DNA of 64,000 nucleotides from Imperialibacter sp040222385 (GCF_040222385.1 NZ_JAVKDF010000040.1:62001-126000), one strand, 5' to 3'. Numbered from the stretch's first letter, positions 18,148 through 27,802 are shown. Program-made: numbers and translations. The notes: a model not told the origin generated them from the sequence alone.

Positions 18148-19110
18148 ATGAATCCGATAGTTTCAGCTATTTACGTTAATCACAACACCTCAGCCCTTTT
18201 GCTGGAATCGGCATCCTCGCTGATTGAAAAAAGCGTCTCGTCTTCTTTCGAAATTATAATCATCGACAATGCCTCCAACGAAAAAGAAAAATCGATTTTA
18301 AGGTCAGCGTCTCAAAAAAAAAAGACTCAAAATATCAGACTTATATTTTCTGAGGTAAATCTCGGATTCGGCAAAGCTAACAATCTAGGGGCAAAACATG
18401 CTTCGGGAAAATATCTTTTCTTTATCAACCCAGACACGTTGATTTTGAACGATGTTCTCGAAATTTTCGTCAGCTTTATGAGGGATTCTGGGCCCACCGT
18501 AGCTGCATGCGGAGGAGGCCTACTAACAAAAAACCTTCAGCCAAATCATTCTTATGGTAACTTCCCCGGCATACTGCTTGAAGTTTGTAATATAGGGCTT
18601 GGACTTAGTTTTCTTCTGAATGGATACTATGAAAGAAAAATAGCGATTGGTGCTAAAGTGCATGGGAGTGGAAAATTACAGGTTCCATATATTGTAGGCG
18701 CAGATGTTTTTATAAGAAATGAACTCTTTTGGAAGGTGGGTGGCTTCGACGAAAACTACTTCCTGTACTATGAAGAAACTGACCTTTTTCTTCGCCTCAG
18801 CAAACTGGGGTTAACCTCTTACATACTCCCAGAAGCCAAAATTATTCATTTTGAAGGTGGGGCAGTAGGGAATAGTCAATCTAATACCTTCAACAGGTTT
18901 AAGCATGAAGTGCTTTTAAGAAGTAAACTTTATTATTATAAGAAGTCGTACCCAGCAGCTTATTTGCCAGTTGTAAAGACGCTTATTTTCTTTCAAATAC
19001 TGGTTCAGTTCTTAAAAGGCAGGATGGGTAACGATATTAAGTCACTGATTCGTTCCTACCTTACTAGCATTTCGCAAGCCAACGCTCAAAACAGCGTGAC
19101 AAATGAGTAG
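18148..19110 (+). CDS. Family 2 glycosyltransferase (dTDP-rhamnosyltransferase-like)
   Basis: The 320-residue GT2 enzyme begins VSAIYVNHNTSALLLESASSL. It shows IIIIDNASNE, FFINPDTLILN (DxD-type motif) and the acceptor-site ENYFLYYEETDLFLRLSKLG that typifies the WcaE/RfbF rhamnosyltransferase group. A hydrophobic or amphipathic C-terminal helix (LIFFQILVQFL) may attach it to the membrane. The stop codon overlaps the start of a truncated FkbM-like frame by eight bases. It heads the rightward run GT2, FkbM remnant, GT4, GT9. Confidence 0.85.
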   Translation: MNPIVSAIYVNHNTSALLLESASSLIEKSVSSSFEIIIIDNASNEKEKSILRSASQKKKTQNIRLIFSEVNLGFGKANNLGAKHASGKYLFFINPDTLILNDVLEIFVSFMRDSGPTVAACGGGLLTKNLQPNHSYGNFPGILLEVCNIGLGLSFLLNGYYERKIAIGAKVHGSGKLQVPYIVGADVFIRNELFWKVGGFDENYFLYYEETDLFLRLSKLGLTSYILPEAKIIHFEGGAVGNSQSNTFNRFKHEVLLRSKLYYYKKSYPAAYLPVVKTLIFFQILVQFLKGRMGNDIKSLIRSYLTSISQANAQNSVTNE

Positions 19111-19267
19111 AGTCAAAACAATACTGGAGGAATCCACCAACAAGCCGCTTCAGGCCATGCTTCCTTCCAAGGCTTATCTCGATCTTCTCATCAGGAAACG
19201 AGGAAGTGAGGAGCCTGAGATGAGACAGGTTTATGATCTCTTCAATCGACCATCTTCTTTTGAATGA
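19103..19267 (+). pseudogene. Truncated FkbM-family methyltransferase, N-terminal remnant
   Basis: A 54-codon frame (ATG 19103, TGA 19265-19267) overlaps the end of the GT2 gene by eight bases, as a translationally coupled gene would. Its product resembles the start of FkbM-family SAM methyltransferases, especially AYLDLLIRKRGSEEPEM, the conserved helix with GxxEPE before the SAM site. It stops where the D(V/I)GANxG motif I should follow, and no remainder is visible before the next gene starts at 19291. I infer a deleted methyltransferase gene. A functional micropeptide is possible but less likely. The assignment rests on pattern memory, not a search. Confidence 0.45.
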
Positions 19268-19290
19268 TAATATGAAAAAATGCAATCCGG

Positions 19291-20433
19291 ATGAAACTGG
19301 CAATTGATACTCACCATCTTCTTACTGAAAAGGCAGGCACCAGGAGAGTGACCGAAAATTTGCTTGAGCAACTAAAAGCAGCGCCCAATACAGAGCTGCT
19401 CGAGTTTCAGCCAGGATACACGGTAAAAAAAGGCTCCGGTCTACTCGTCAAACTCCGAGGCCACGCACTTCGATTTTTTTGGGTGCATATTCAACTGCCG
19501 TTTCTGTGCGCTAAACATAGGGTTGATTTCTTGCTTTCTCCTGAATTTAATACCCCACTTTTCACAACCTGTCCACGAGCTGTGATTGCCCACGATGCTC
19601 ACATGCGGGCTCAGCGAGAGTTTACCAGCACTTTATGGTTCTATTTCTACTATGTTCCATTTATAGAAGTTGCCATCAGAAGAGCTGACTTGATATTCAC
19701 CGTTTCACAATTTGCTAAAAGACAAATCGTTGATTTAATGAGTTTGGACGAAAGGAAAGTTCATGTAGTATATAACGGAGTCGATCAACTATTTTTTAAA
19801 AGTACACCTAAGCTCAATTCAAAGCTTCCCGGTGGACTTGTAGCAGACCAATATATTCTTTTCGTTGGCACGTTTGAAGCAAGAAAAAATATCGGAAGGC
19901 TTCTTGAAGCTTTTAGCATATTGAAAATCAGACACACCGAATCACTTCAAAAATTAAAGTTGGCGATAGTAGGGCAATCTGCTTCCGGGAAGCACTCCGA
20001 TAGCACTCGGCAAATACGATCGCTGATTAAGAGCCTAAATCTAACGAACGACGTAATACTTTGCGGGTATGTGACCGACGCTGAGCTGCCAATAATTTAC
20101 CAAAACGCTAAGGTTGTGGCGTTTCCATCTTTGCACGAAGGGTTCGGACTCCCGATAATAGAAGGGTTTGCCAGCAATGTACCTGTATTAACCTCAAATC
20201 TGTGTTCAATGCCAGAAATAGCTGGAGACGCTGCCTTGTTGATCGATCCTTACGAAATAGACGATATCAGCAGCAAACTTGAAAGGCTACTTTTCGATGA
20301 GGCATTTCGCCAAGTGCTAACTACCGCCGGTACTGAAAGAGTGAAGGAGTTTACGTGGGAAAGATTCGGCTCAAAAGTGCTAGCAAAAATCACATCCTTT
20401 TTGAATAAAACAGATGTCAGCGCTGATACATAA
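19291..20433 (+). CDS. Family 4 glycosyltransferase (mannosyltransferase-like)
   Basis: The 380-residue GT-B enzyme has the N-terminal segment KLAIDTHHLLTEKAGTRRVTENLL and the hinge strand YILFVGTFEARKNIGRLLEAF. The GT4 donor-site motif is VVAFPSLHEGFGLPIIEGFA (E-x7-E, about residues 286-300). These match WbaZ/WbdB-like mannosyltransferases, fitting GDP-mannose chemistry in the island, but the specificity is not fixed by sequence. Its 3' end overlaps the next gene by 20 bases, so the GT4-GT9 pair is probably co-translated. Confidence 0.85.
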   Translation: MKLAIDTHHLLTEKAGTRRVTENLLEQLKAAPNTELLEFQPGYTVKKGSGLLVKLRGHALRFFWVHIQLPFLCAKHRVDFLLSPEFNTPLFTTCPRAVIAHDAHMRAQREFTSTLWFYFYYVPFIEVAIRRADLIFTVSQFAKRQIVDLMSLDERKVHVVYNGVDQLFFKSTPKLNSKLPGGLVADQYILFVGTFEARKNIGRLLEAFSILKIRHTESLQKLKLAIVGQSASGKHSDSTRQIRSLIKSLNLTNDVILCGYVTDAELPIIYQNAKVVAFPSLHEGFGLPIIEGFASNVPVLTSNLCSMPEIAGDAALLIDPYEIDDISSKLERLLFDEAFRQVLTTAGTERVKEFTWERFGSKVLAKITSFLNKTDVSADT

Positions 20434-21580
20434 CAAAAAGAAAAGGCTACTGCTATATGCGGTTAATGCTGTTCTATGGCTATTTTTTCTGCCTAAGAAT
20501 GTGTTTGGCAAAAGTGTGAAGTTTAAGTCCTTGCCAGCAAAGAAAATTCTATTGGTAAGGCTAGACTACATAGGTGATGTAGTTATGACGAGCCCCTCCT
20601 TTTCATTTATAAGGCACCGGTTTCCCAACGCCAAAATCACGCTATTGACTAACCCTTCCGCCAAGGTGCTTTTTAGTAAAGACCCAAGGATTGACGAAAT
20701 CGATACTTTTAATTGGCCTTGGGGGCATTTGAGAGCAAATAACCGATTTAGCTTTTCCTTATTCAAAGAGTTATTCCACCTCGTTTTTCGCCTAAGAAGA
20801 AAGAAATTCGATTTGATGGTAGATTTTCGAGGAGACATGAGGTTTGCGTTACTATTCGGCTTCTTTACAGGCGCAAAGGTGCTGGTTGGTAACTCAAGGT
20901 CAGGAAACAAATTCATGCTGGACTACGCATCGGAATATGATGCCTCAAAACACGAACTGGAGAGGACTTTAGATGTATTGGCCTGTTTCGGGGAGATTCC
21001 TATAGTGAGTCACCCTGAGATATTTCTTTCAGACGAAGCGAAGCTTCTGGCAACAAAACATTTAGAGGAGCTTCTGGGTACAAGCTCGCTAAAAAAACTT
21101 GCTATGATTGCTCCTTTCTCTTCAAAAGATATTAAGTCCTGGCCCCTACCTTACTTTGAAGCAGTTATCAAGCACCTTTTAACCCTGGATTACAAAGTTG
21201 TTATAGTTGGAACAAGGGAAGACCAGGAAAATTCTGCATCACTTGCGAGTGTTTTTCCTTCAAAAGTGTACTCTTTGGCAGGCAAAACAAGTCTTAATGA
21301 GCTAGCTTGTATGACGTTAATTTCTACACTTGTGGTTGGAGTTGACACCGGTGTTCTGCACATAGCGTCTTGTTTTGACACTCCGATCATAGCCATTTTT
21401 GGACCAACACGCTCTTGTGAATACCGGCCTTATTCTAAATTTTCGATAGTAGTGGATAGTGGTGAATGCAAGTGCGATCAACTCACCCACGCAAAGTGTG
21501 ATAGTCAAGTTAATGGCTATGCAAGATGCATGTTTGAACTAGGCCCACAGGCCGTAATAAGAGCTATTCAGAGCATATAA
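20414..21580 (+). CDS. Family 9 glycosyltransferase (heptosyltransferase-like)
   Basis: The 388-residue GT9-family protein (ADP-heptose:LPS heptosyltransferase type) shows KKILLVRLDYIGDVVMTSP and FPNAKITLLTNPSAKVLF in the N-terminal half. The C-terminal half has VGVDTGVLHIASCFDTPIIAIFGPT, the conserved donor site with DTG and GPT. The C-terminus contains a Cys-rich patch (CKCDQLTHAKCDS) common in GT9 proteins. A hydrophobic N-terminal helix (LLLYAVNAVLWLFFLP) may tether it. It ends one base from the convergent methyltransferase stop. Heptose or another sugar donor cannot be decided. Confidence 0.85.
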   Translation: MSALIHNKKKRLLLYAVNAVLWLFFLPKNVFGKSVKFKSLPAKKILLVRLDYIGDVVMTSPSFSFIRHRFPNAKITLLTNPSAKVLFSKDPRIDEIDTFNWPWGHLRANNRFSFSLFKELFHLVFRLRRKKFDLMVDFRGDMRFALLFGFFTGAKVLVGNSRSGNKFMLDYASEYDASKHELERTLDVLACFGEIPIVSHPEIFLSDEAKLLATKHLEELLGTSSLKKLAMIAPFSSKDIKSWPLPYFEAVIKHLLTLDYKVVIVGTREDQENSASLASVFPSKVYSLAGKTSLNELACMTLISTLVVGVDTGVLHIASCFDTPIIAIFGPTRSCEYRPYSKFSIVVDSGECKCDQLTHAKCDSQVNGYARCMFELGPQAVIRAIQSI

Positions 21581-21581
21581 A

Positions 21582-22523
21582 TCAACCATTATTTCCTTCC
21601 GTATGTGAGTTGTTGGCAGCATAAATCCTTATGATTCCGCCTCGTTGAAACAAGCTTGCCACCACTTCCAAAACTGTCGACACCGGTAGTAACAGTCCTA
21701 CTAACAGATAAAGAGGAATATTTTTCTTGTTTTTTAGACTGTGAATAAGGTCTCCTTTGTAGCCCACCAAGCCCAGGCAAGTACGCAACATTCCCAGTAG
21801 GCCCACGTGCGAAGAGAAGTAGCTAATTTCGACTGGGCGAAGGCCACAAGACTCAATTAGAGAGATAATAGAGTCTTGGCTAAAATGATTTATATGACGA
21901 GGAACGTCCAATTGCAGCCAATTCTTGCCAGCCCACTTTGATTGCCAGCTATCTATATTGGGAACTTCCACAACTACCAGTCCTCCTCGAATCAAATTAT
22001 CGCTTATAAGATTCGTAAATAGGTCGTGGGGTTTGTTTAAATGCTCTAAAACGTGGAATAAACTTATCACATCAAAAGGAGCGCCCAAAAGTTTGCCTTT
22101 GGAATAATAGCTGGAATCTATTTCTAACTGATAAAATTTCCTGGCAAAGTCAGCTCTTGGTTCCGACGTTTCCACTCCGTTTGTCCTGAAACCAGCCTCC
22201 TTACACAAGGAGAGGAATTTACCCTTCCCACTTCCAAAATCAAGTACTGCGGGTTCCGAGCCATACCTCTTCTTAATCTTGCCAACCACTCGATTGTACT
22301 CAAAAGAAAGCATTTTGTCAAATATCGAATTTCGATTGTCAATCACTCTATACCGCTCATCCCTATAGATTCCTTCTTCAGAAACATTCACAAGAAAATA
22401 GGTGTACTTGTGATCGCATATTCTGCATGTCACTATTGTGAAATCTTCTGAAATCTTCATTCCGTTCTCCAATACCAACGCATCTGGCTTGGTTGAACAC
22501 AAAGGACAGGAAGCTTGTTTCAT
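21582..22523 (-). CDS. Class I SAM methyltransferase with N-terminal zinc ribbon
   Basis: The 313-residue protein has an N-terminal CPLC...CRIC pair of CxxC motifs (residues 6-36) resembling a zinc ribbon. This precedes a Methyltransf_23-type domain with VLDFGSGKGKFLSLCKEAGF at about residue 100 and FDVISLFHVLEHLNKPHDLF. This layout is common for sugar C- or O-methyltransferases in exopolysaccharide loci. C-terminal hydrophobic segments (LYLLVGLLLPVSTVLEVVASLF) suggest membrane association. The start overlaps the polymerase gene stop by four bases (ATGA), so the two are co-translated. Confidence 0.8.
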   Translation of the reverse strand: MKQASCPLCSTKPDALVLENGMKISEDFTIVTCRICDHKYTYFLVNVSEEGIYRDERYRVIDNRNSIFDKMLSFEYNRVVGKIKKRYGSEPAVLDFGSGKGKFLSLCKEAGFRTNGVETSEPRADFARKFYQLEIDSSYYSKGKLLGAPFDVISLFHVLEHLNKPHDLFTNLISDNLIRGGLVVVEVPNIDSWQSKWAGKNWLQLDVPRHINHFSQDSIISLIESCGLRPVEISYFSSHVGLLGMLRTCLGLVGYKGDLIHSLKNKKNIPLYLLVGLLLPVSTVLEVVASLFQRGGIIRIYAANNSHTEGNNG

Positions 22524-23926
22524 ATGGTGTTTAACTTGGGTCGAAGTAAGGGCCTTCTGTTGATCTGATAAACTGAAACACTATATCCCACCATCCACCA
22601 CGATACAAAGGCGACATAAAGATATATCTCGGCATTGGAGGTAAAAAGTGGCAAAAACATACCCACTTTCACCGTAGCAGCTGTAAACGGTATTACTTGA
22701 TGCTCTTTAGAATTCGCTAGCCTATAAGCCTTAAATGAATACCAGACCGACATAACTAGTAAAAGGCAATAAAGAAAAAGCCCTAAAACTCCCAGCTGAA
22801 CGCCAAATATGATGAATTGGTTTTCGCCGCCAACACGAAGACCCTCTACGACACCTCGGGCATTCCCACTCATCGCCAGCCCTATGCCCTGAGGTGATGC
22901 AATCATACTATCAATTCCCTCAAACCATTCTATGGCATGACCCAGGGTGGACGGCTCTTGAAAAGTAACTGTATCGTAAATGAGATCGACTGTATCCTTT
23001 GGAGCCCAAAAATAGAAATATAAGCCAGCGAGTGCCAACAATCCGACCCCAACAAAAATCATTCTGTAATACCTAAATATGATCGTGACGAATACAAGCT
23101 CAACAAAGAGCGATGCCATAGAGGCCCGGGAAAATGTTAGCACAAGTGTAATCAGGAGCAAAACTATTAATGCGGCATATTTCCCTCTTGACAGATTTTC
23201 TGTCGCATTTAACAGCAAAATGAGCGAAAGAGGGAAGGCAAGTACTACAGCACTTGCGAGCTCTAATGGGGTAGAAAAAAAGGAAGAATACCGTTTATGG
23301 CCGGCCGCAGTTTCAAAAGTCCATGAAAGCATATATTCGCCAGTTGGTTCTATTTCATTTAAGGCTTTGTTATACTGAGCATATCCGGTAAAACTATGAA
23401 AGTGCGTTCCCATTGCGGCTTCCACGGCAACAAAAAAGAATGCTATAACCGCTACGAAAAGTATGACGTTAGTAACGATTGTGGTATCACGACCACTTTT
23501 CGAGAAGTTTCTCCCAAAGAAGTACATGATCCCAAGCATAAGAATGTTTTTAAAATAGGCCAGCTTTTCTGTAATCCCAGCCCCTCCGAGGGGCAATATT
23601 ACATATGTAAAAGCAAGTAGAAGGAAGGACATAAATACTATGTCAATACTTAGAAGCTTATAACTCCAGGAAAAAAAGTCTCTCTTAAAAAAAATGAAGG
23701 TGAGAAATGCAAACAGGACAATGAGCTCTTTTGCATATTGGAAAAAAACAACGGCTGCCGTTGATCCGGTTTGCTTGTACACTAAACTTAGAATGGTAAT
23801 ATATGCCGGCAGGTATAGACACATAAAAACAATCACATACTCACTCCCACCCTTAAAAAGGATTTTATAAGATGAATAGCCAATAGCCAAAAGTGCGGCC
23901 AAGAAAAACAACAGAAATAAGATCAT
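22520..23926 (-). CDS. O-antigen polymerase/ligase-like membrane protein (Wzy type)
   Basis: The 468-residue polytopic protein has about eleven hydrophobic segments and a large periplasmic loop. In that loop RYSSFFSTPLELASAVVLAFPL and LTFSRASMASLFVELVFV match the Wzy_C/O-antigen ligase family (PF04932). In this context it would polymerise repeat units flipped by Wzx. Wzy polymerases and WaaL ligases cannot be separated from sequence alone. The conserved Arg of the loop is present (KRYSSFF). It lies between Wzz (upstream) and the methyltransferase (downstream) on the same strand. Confidence 0.8.
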   Translation of the reverse strand: MILFLLFFLAALLAIGYSSYKILFKGGSEYVIVFMCLYLPAYITILSLVYKQTGSTAAVVFFQYAKELIVLFAFLTFIFFKRDFFSWSYKLLSIDIVFMSFLLLAFTYVILPLGGAGITEKLAYFKNILMLGIMYFFGRNFSKSGRDTTIVTNVILFVAVIAFFFVAVEAAMGTHFHSFTGYAQYNKALNEIEPTGEYMLSWTFETAAGHKRYSSFFSTPLELASAVVLAFPLSLILLLNATENLSRGKYAALIVLLLITLVLTFSRASMASLFVELVFVTIIFRYYRMIFVGVGLLALAGLYFYFWAPKDTVDLIYDTVTFQEPSTLGHAIEWFEGIDSMIASPQGIGLAMSGNARGVVEGLRVGGENQFIIFGVQLGVLGLFLYCLLLVMSVWYSFKAYRLANSKEHQVIPFTAATVKVGMFLPLFTSNAEIYLYVAFVSWWMVGYSVSVYQINRRPLLRPKLNTI

Positions 23927-24000
23927 TGGTTACTGACTCTTGTCTTAAAAAGCGTGGTCGATCTGTCTTTCATCCCTGGCCGAAATTCTCATTGAGAGTT

Positions 24001-25071
24001 CTACCTTGCTTGCAACGCATGTGCAAAGAAAAACTTCACAACAAAAAACCCTGTCGAAAGTAATCCAGAGACGAACATGCCTACAACTAGGCCTTTATAC
24101 CAGCGCCATTTGTTGTTTTCAAGATGCCTCATAGGTCTGTCAATTATTTGAATCAGTGGTTGCCGATCCAAGTGGTTTAGCTTCGCCAGTTCGAGATTCT
24201 TCACAATTTCTGAATATGCAGCGAAGGATGACTGTAAATCCATCTGCTTTTGCTGAATAGGTACATTTTGCTTTCGGTTCAACACATTGTAATTCAACGT
24301 TCTCTCTAGGTTTGTTGCAATATCAAGAACGGAACTGTCAAGCACTTTCTTTACACTGTCTGCTTGATGCTGTAGAGTAGCCACTGTCTCGGTCGTCTTT
24401 CTTGTTTTACTATAGAGGTAGAAGTCACTCACTTTTTTCACCAAAGTCGTGTCAAAGGCCGCTGAAAAAAACGGATCCTTAGAATTTACCTGCACACTAA
24501 TAATGTTGAGTCTCCTTGACGGTTTGTCGACTGTTATGTAGCTTTTCTTAAGTTGCTCAACTACTTCAATCAAAATACTGTCATGACTGGCTGTGAACTG
24601 CGAACGATCCACATCAAAGGACAATCCCTTAAGATAGCTCTTTGATTGCCAGGACTTGTCCCATTTCGACTCCCTTCCAAATGTATTAATGAGTCTTTCT
24701 TTGCTTCCATTGTGTTTTACCTCAGTCAGCAGCGTCTCTACTAGCATTCTCTTCGACCTGTAGAGCTCCAAAATATTCTCTCCCTTAAATAGCCCTTCCT
24801 CATCTCCTCCGAGAGATCCAAGGCTTAGGCCAAGTGAAGAAGCAAGTCCGGAGATTTGACTCAAACTGCTAGACTCCTCAAGTGCGAAGGTTGTCTGCGC
24901 TGTATAAGTCGGCTTACGCAGCGTATACAGATAGCCTAAGACACCCCCAACCACAACGACCAAGGCGATGATTTTCCATTTATGTAACACATAGTTCACC
25001 AGAGCTGCTATTCGTAACAAAAGCTCTCTAAGTGAAATGCTATCTTCCTGAATATATTTCTCTTTTGCCAT
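24001..25071 (-). CDS. Wzz/GNVR-type polysaccharide chain-length protein (second copy)
   Basis: The 356-residue inner-membrane protein has a transmembrane helix at about residues 34-52 (IIALVVVVGGVLGYLYTL) and a helical periplasmic domain with GLASSLGLSLGSLGG. The late RQPLIQIIDRPMRHLENNKW segment belongs to the GNVR/Wzz signature, and a second transmembrane helix precedes a short Arg-ending tail. No kinase domain is present. The gene starts seven bases after the second SLBB gene stop, the same export-then-Wzz order as in the first operon, and the polymerase gene follows it. Loop composition differs from the first Wzz, suggesting a distinct polymer. Confidence 0.85.
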   Translation of the reverse strand: MAKEKYIQEDSISLRELLLRIAALVNYVLHKWKIIALVVVVGGVLGYLYTLRKPTYTAQTTFALEESSSLSQISGLASSLGLSLGSLGGDEEGLFKGENILELYRSKRMLVETLLTEVKHNGSKERLINTFGRESKWDKSWQSKSYLKGLSFDVDRSQFTASHDSILIEVVEQLKKSYITVDKPSRRLNIISVQVNSKDPFFSAAFDTTLVKKVSDFYLYSKTRKTTETVATLQHQADSVKKVLDSSVLDIATNLERTLNYNVLNRKQNVPIQQKQMDLQSSFAAYSEIVKNLELAKLNHLDRQPLIQIIDRPMRHLENNKWRWYKGLVVGMFVSGLLSTGFFVVKFFFAHALQAR

Positions 25072-25077
25072 GAGGTT

Positions 25078-27678
25078 CTACTTGAAAGTAATTTGACTAA
25101 CCACCAAAGCAATGGTAGCTAAGCCCGTAGCAACACCAATAAGATCACCCGGCTTCAAAGGTATCTTTAATGGCTTAACTGGTATTATTATCTCAGCGCC
25201 AGGCTCAACATTTGGGTAGTTTCTCATAAACAAAAATCCTTTGGTTCTAGCCACCTCCCCGTTAGCATACACCACATAAGTACGGCCTTTTCTCGCCCGG
25301 CTGTCGAACCCACCCGCCCTGTCAATAAAATATTTAACAGACTTGCTGTTTTCATATCGTACGGTGGTGGGGTAAAGTACCCTCCCCCTCAACCTTACTG
25401 TCTGTAGCTGCTTCGGAATACTGATCACATCACCTTCTTCCAAAATCAAATCATACTTTGATCCCGGATTCGACATTATTTCTTCCAGATTGATTCCTAT
25501 AATTTCGGTTTCCTTCAGCCCTCCGCCAGCCAAAAAAGGATTAGTAAGTCCCATTTCGGCGAGCCGTTCCCGTTTAGCAAAACTGGAAAGATCCTCATTA
25601 GAGGAAAGATCGGCTGCCTTCTCGTAGAGCTCTTCATCAATTTTGTTGGACAAAAGGTTCTCAGACTCTGTACGGTCTTTCTGGCTGCCTTCGATATTCT
25701 CCTGCACGCCCTCTAAGCTTTTCATCTTTCGTGAAAGCTCAGGCTCTTCGTTGAAAAACTCTGTCCGGCGAATAAGTGTTGCTCCTTTGGGATAGGCAAA
25801 TTCTGAAAGTCCACCAGCTCGCTTGACAACGTCAGAAATCTTCTCATTCACATTCCTAATGGCATACTTGCCCGGATACAGCACTTCACCGTCAATTTGG
25901 ATAAACCTCTCGATACGATAGTTGGGGTTTCTTCTCACAACTACATGGTCAAATGGCTCCAGCACTGTGCCCGTGGACGTCATGCCAAGGCTTTTGTCGA
26001 CCTGAATCACTATTATATCAGAGATGTCTTTAGAGTTGAGGTCTTTTACTCTTCTGGTAATCTCAATGTTCATTTCCGCAGCAGCCTCTCTCAGCCCATT
26101 AGCCTGAGCGATAAGATCTTCCACCGTCATTTTTTCCGAATAGGAGAACTCTCCCGCCTGATTTACTTCTCCAGTAATCGTAACATAGTATTCTTCCTTG
26201 AGGTCATATTTTGAAAATATGGTGACAATGTCTTCCCTTTGGATAGCAATATCTTCGTTTTCGCCAGACAGAACTTTCGCAAGATCGAACGATATCGTTT
26301 CTGTCGACAAGTCATCCAGTGTTCTGGTAATCGTAGCCCTGGAGGCATATGCATCTCCGGTGGGCCCGTCGGCCCTTTTGATAAGCTCAGTCAAGGTGAG
26401 CCCGTCGGAAAGAGAATAAGAGCCAGATCTAAAGACAGCACCCTTTATCTGCACCCTGTTAGCATAGCGGTCAAGGATTTTTCCAACCCTGTACACGTCC
26501 CCACTTTTCGGTGTGAATATTTCAAACTGGTCTTTAAAAACATCTGCCACCATTTTTTCGGTGTCATTGTTTCTGGTCACATTTACCCGATCCTTGTAGC
26601 TTTGATCGGTGAAGCCTCCAGCGTAGTGTAGCACGTCTTTAAACGACTCATCGCCGCTTAACTCAAATATGCCAGGTCGTTTTACCTCCCCTTTGACTTC
26701 CACTCTGGAGGTATACGGATCAACAATGATCACATCTTCCTCCTGCAGCATTATATTATTCTCAGCGTTTCCTCCTATCAGGAAATCGTAGGCGTCGACG
26801 GTGGCAATAAGCTTGTTTTTGCGGAAGACCTTTATATTCCTGAAAGTTCCATTAGTTGTAATTCCGCCCGCAGCATATAAGGCGTTGAAAACTGTGGAAA
26901 GTGAGCTCAGCGTGTAGGTACCCGGTAGTCTCAACTCACCTACCATATTCACCTTGATAGTGCGCACCAGACCTAAAGAAACATTGATGAAAGTATTGGG
27001 TGTTGCTCCTTTGAGGCCAGTATAGGCTATGGCAAGTTTGTCGGTAATTTGCTTTTTAGCCTGATCTATCGTCTGACCACTCACCGAAATCGGCCCAAAG
27101 TTGGCAATGACGAGCTTGCCTTCTGCATTAACCCTTGCTTCGAAGTATTGCTCTGAAGCACCGTAAATATCTATGAAGAGTACGTCGCCGGGGCCTAGCA
27201 CATAATTTTGTGGCGTAGGCATATTGAGGCTTGGTTCAAAGGTCAGCTTGAGGCTTTCGTTGTTAAAAAGTGAATAGCCGAAAATACGTTCCTCAAGTGG
27301 GGCCTCTTCCTCCTTTTCTGCATGCTTCCTGGGGCCCATAATTTTATCCCAATCGTGCTGCCCTCTTATCTGACTGCTTGGATACGGTTTTCCATCGCTC
27401 ACCCGAGCCGAACTAATTTTATTGACCCTGCCTGAGAGTTTGTTTACCTCAGCAGCAGAAAGTCCCTGGCTCTGTGCCAACTGTAGCATCTGGTCTGGCG
27501 AGTACCCCATAGACGTGCCCTTGCTCATTAGCTCGACTATTTGAGCGTCAGAGAGGTTGTCAACATTGATAGTTGAAAGATCAGGGATGGCCTGACTACT
27601 TGCTTTTGGAGAGAGGCCAATGAAAATGGCCAGAAACAAAACGGTGAAGAGACGGTATTTTGCGTTCGAAAAGGTCAT
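25078..27678 (-). CDS. Outer-membrane polysaccharide export protein with SLBB domains (second copy)
   Basis: The 866-residue Wza-like exporter has a signal peptide (LFTVLFLAIFIGLSPKASSQ) and an N-terminal helical domain (LSDAQIVELMSKG). The Poly_export domain contains MPTPQNYVLGPGDVLFIDIYG, followed by several SLBB repeats (first at VRTIKVNMVGELRLPGTYTL) and a coiled-coil insert rich in Glu, Ser and Lys at about residues 650-720. A last SLBB and a hydrophobic C-terminal helix (LIGVATGLATIALVV) end it. It is parallel to the first copy throughout, so the two are paralogues. I start it at ATG 27678, directly before the signal peptide. It heads the leftward SLBB, Wzz, Wzy, methyltransferase operon. 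Confidence 0.9.
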   Translation of the reverse strand: MTFSNAKYRLFTVLFLAIFIGLSPKASSQAIPDLSTINVDNLSDAQIVELMSKGTSMGYSPDQMLQLAQSQGLSAAEVNKLSGRVNKISSARVSDGKPYPSSQIRGQHDWDKIMGPRKHAEKEEEAPLEERIFGYSLFNNESLKLTFEPSLNMPTPQNYVLGPGDVLFIDIYGASEQYFEARVNAEGKLVIANFGPISVSGQTIDQAKKQITDKLAIAYTGLKGATPNTFINVSLGLVRTIKVNMVGELRLPGTYTLSSLSTVFNALYAAGGITTNGTFRNIKVFRKNKLIATVDAYDFLIGGNAENNIMLQEEDVIIVDPYTSRVEVKGEVKRPGIFELSGDESFKDVLHYAGGFTDQSYKDRVNVTRNNDTEKMVADVFKDQFEIFTPKSGDVYRVGKILDRYANRVQIKGAVFRSGSYSLSDGLTLTELIKRADGPTGDAYASRATITRTLDDLSTETISFDLAKVLSGENEDIAIQREDIVTIFSKYDLKEEYYVTITGEVNQAGEFSYSEKMTVEDLIAQANGLREAAAEMNIEITRRVKDLNSKDISDIIVIQVDKSLGMTSTGTVLEPFDHVVVRRNPNYRIERFIQIDGEVLYPGKYAIRNVNEKISDVVKRAGGLSEFAYPKGATLIRRTEFFNEEPELSRKMKSLEGVQENIEGSQKDRTESENLLSNKIDEELYEKAADLSSNEDLSSFAKRERLAEMGLTNPFLAGGGLKETEIIGINLEEIMSNPGSKYDLILEEGDVISIPKQLQTVRLRGRVLYPTTVRYENSKSVKYFIDRAGGFDSRARKGRTYVVYANGEVARTKGFLFMRNYPNVEPGAEIIIPVKPLKIPLKPGDLIGVATGLATIALVVSQITFK

Positions 27679-27802
27679 GATACCTTTTTGCTTAGTCTGG
27701 TTTCGAGAAATAATGCGCAAGATAGGATAATTAATTAGCTTACTAAATAGGAATACAGCCCTGACAACGAAGGCGACAGGATAGTTGGTGTGCTAAGAAA
27801 AT

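Noticed and set aside
19064..19303. Antisense frame over the GT2/GT4 junction
   Set aside because: It is fully antisense to the GT2 end, the FkbM-like remnant and the GT4 start, and has no family pattern; the plus-strand frame fits better.
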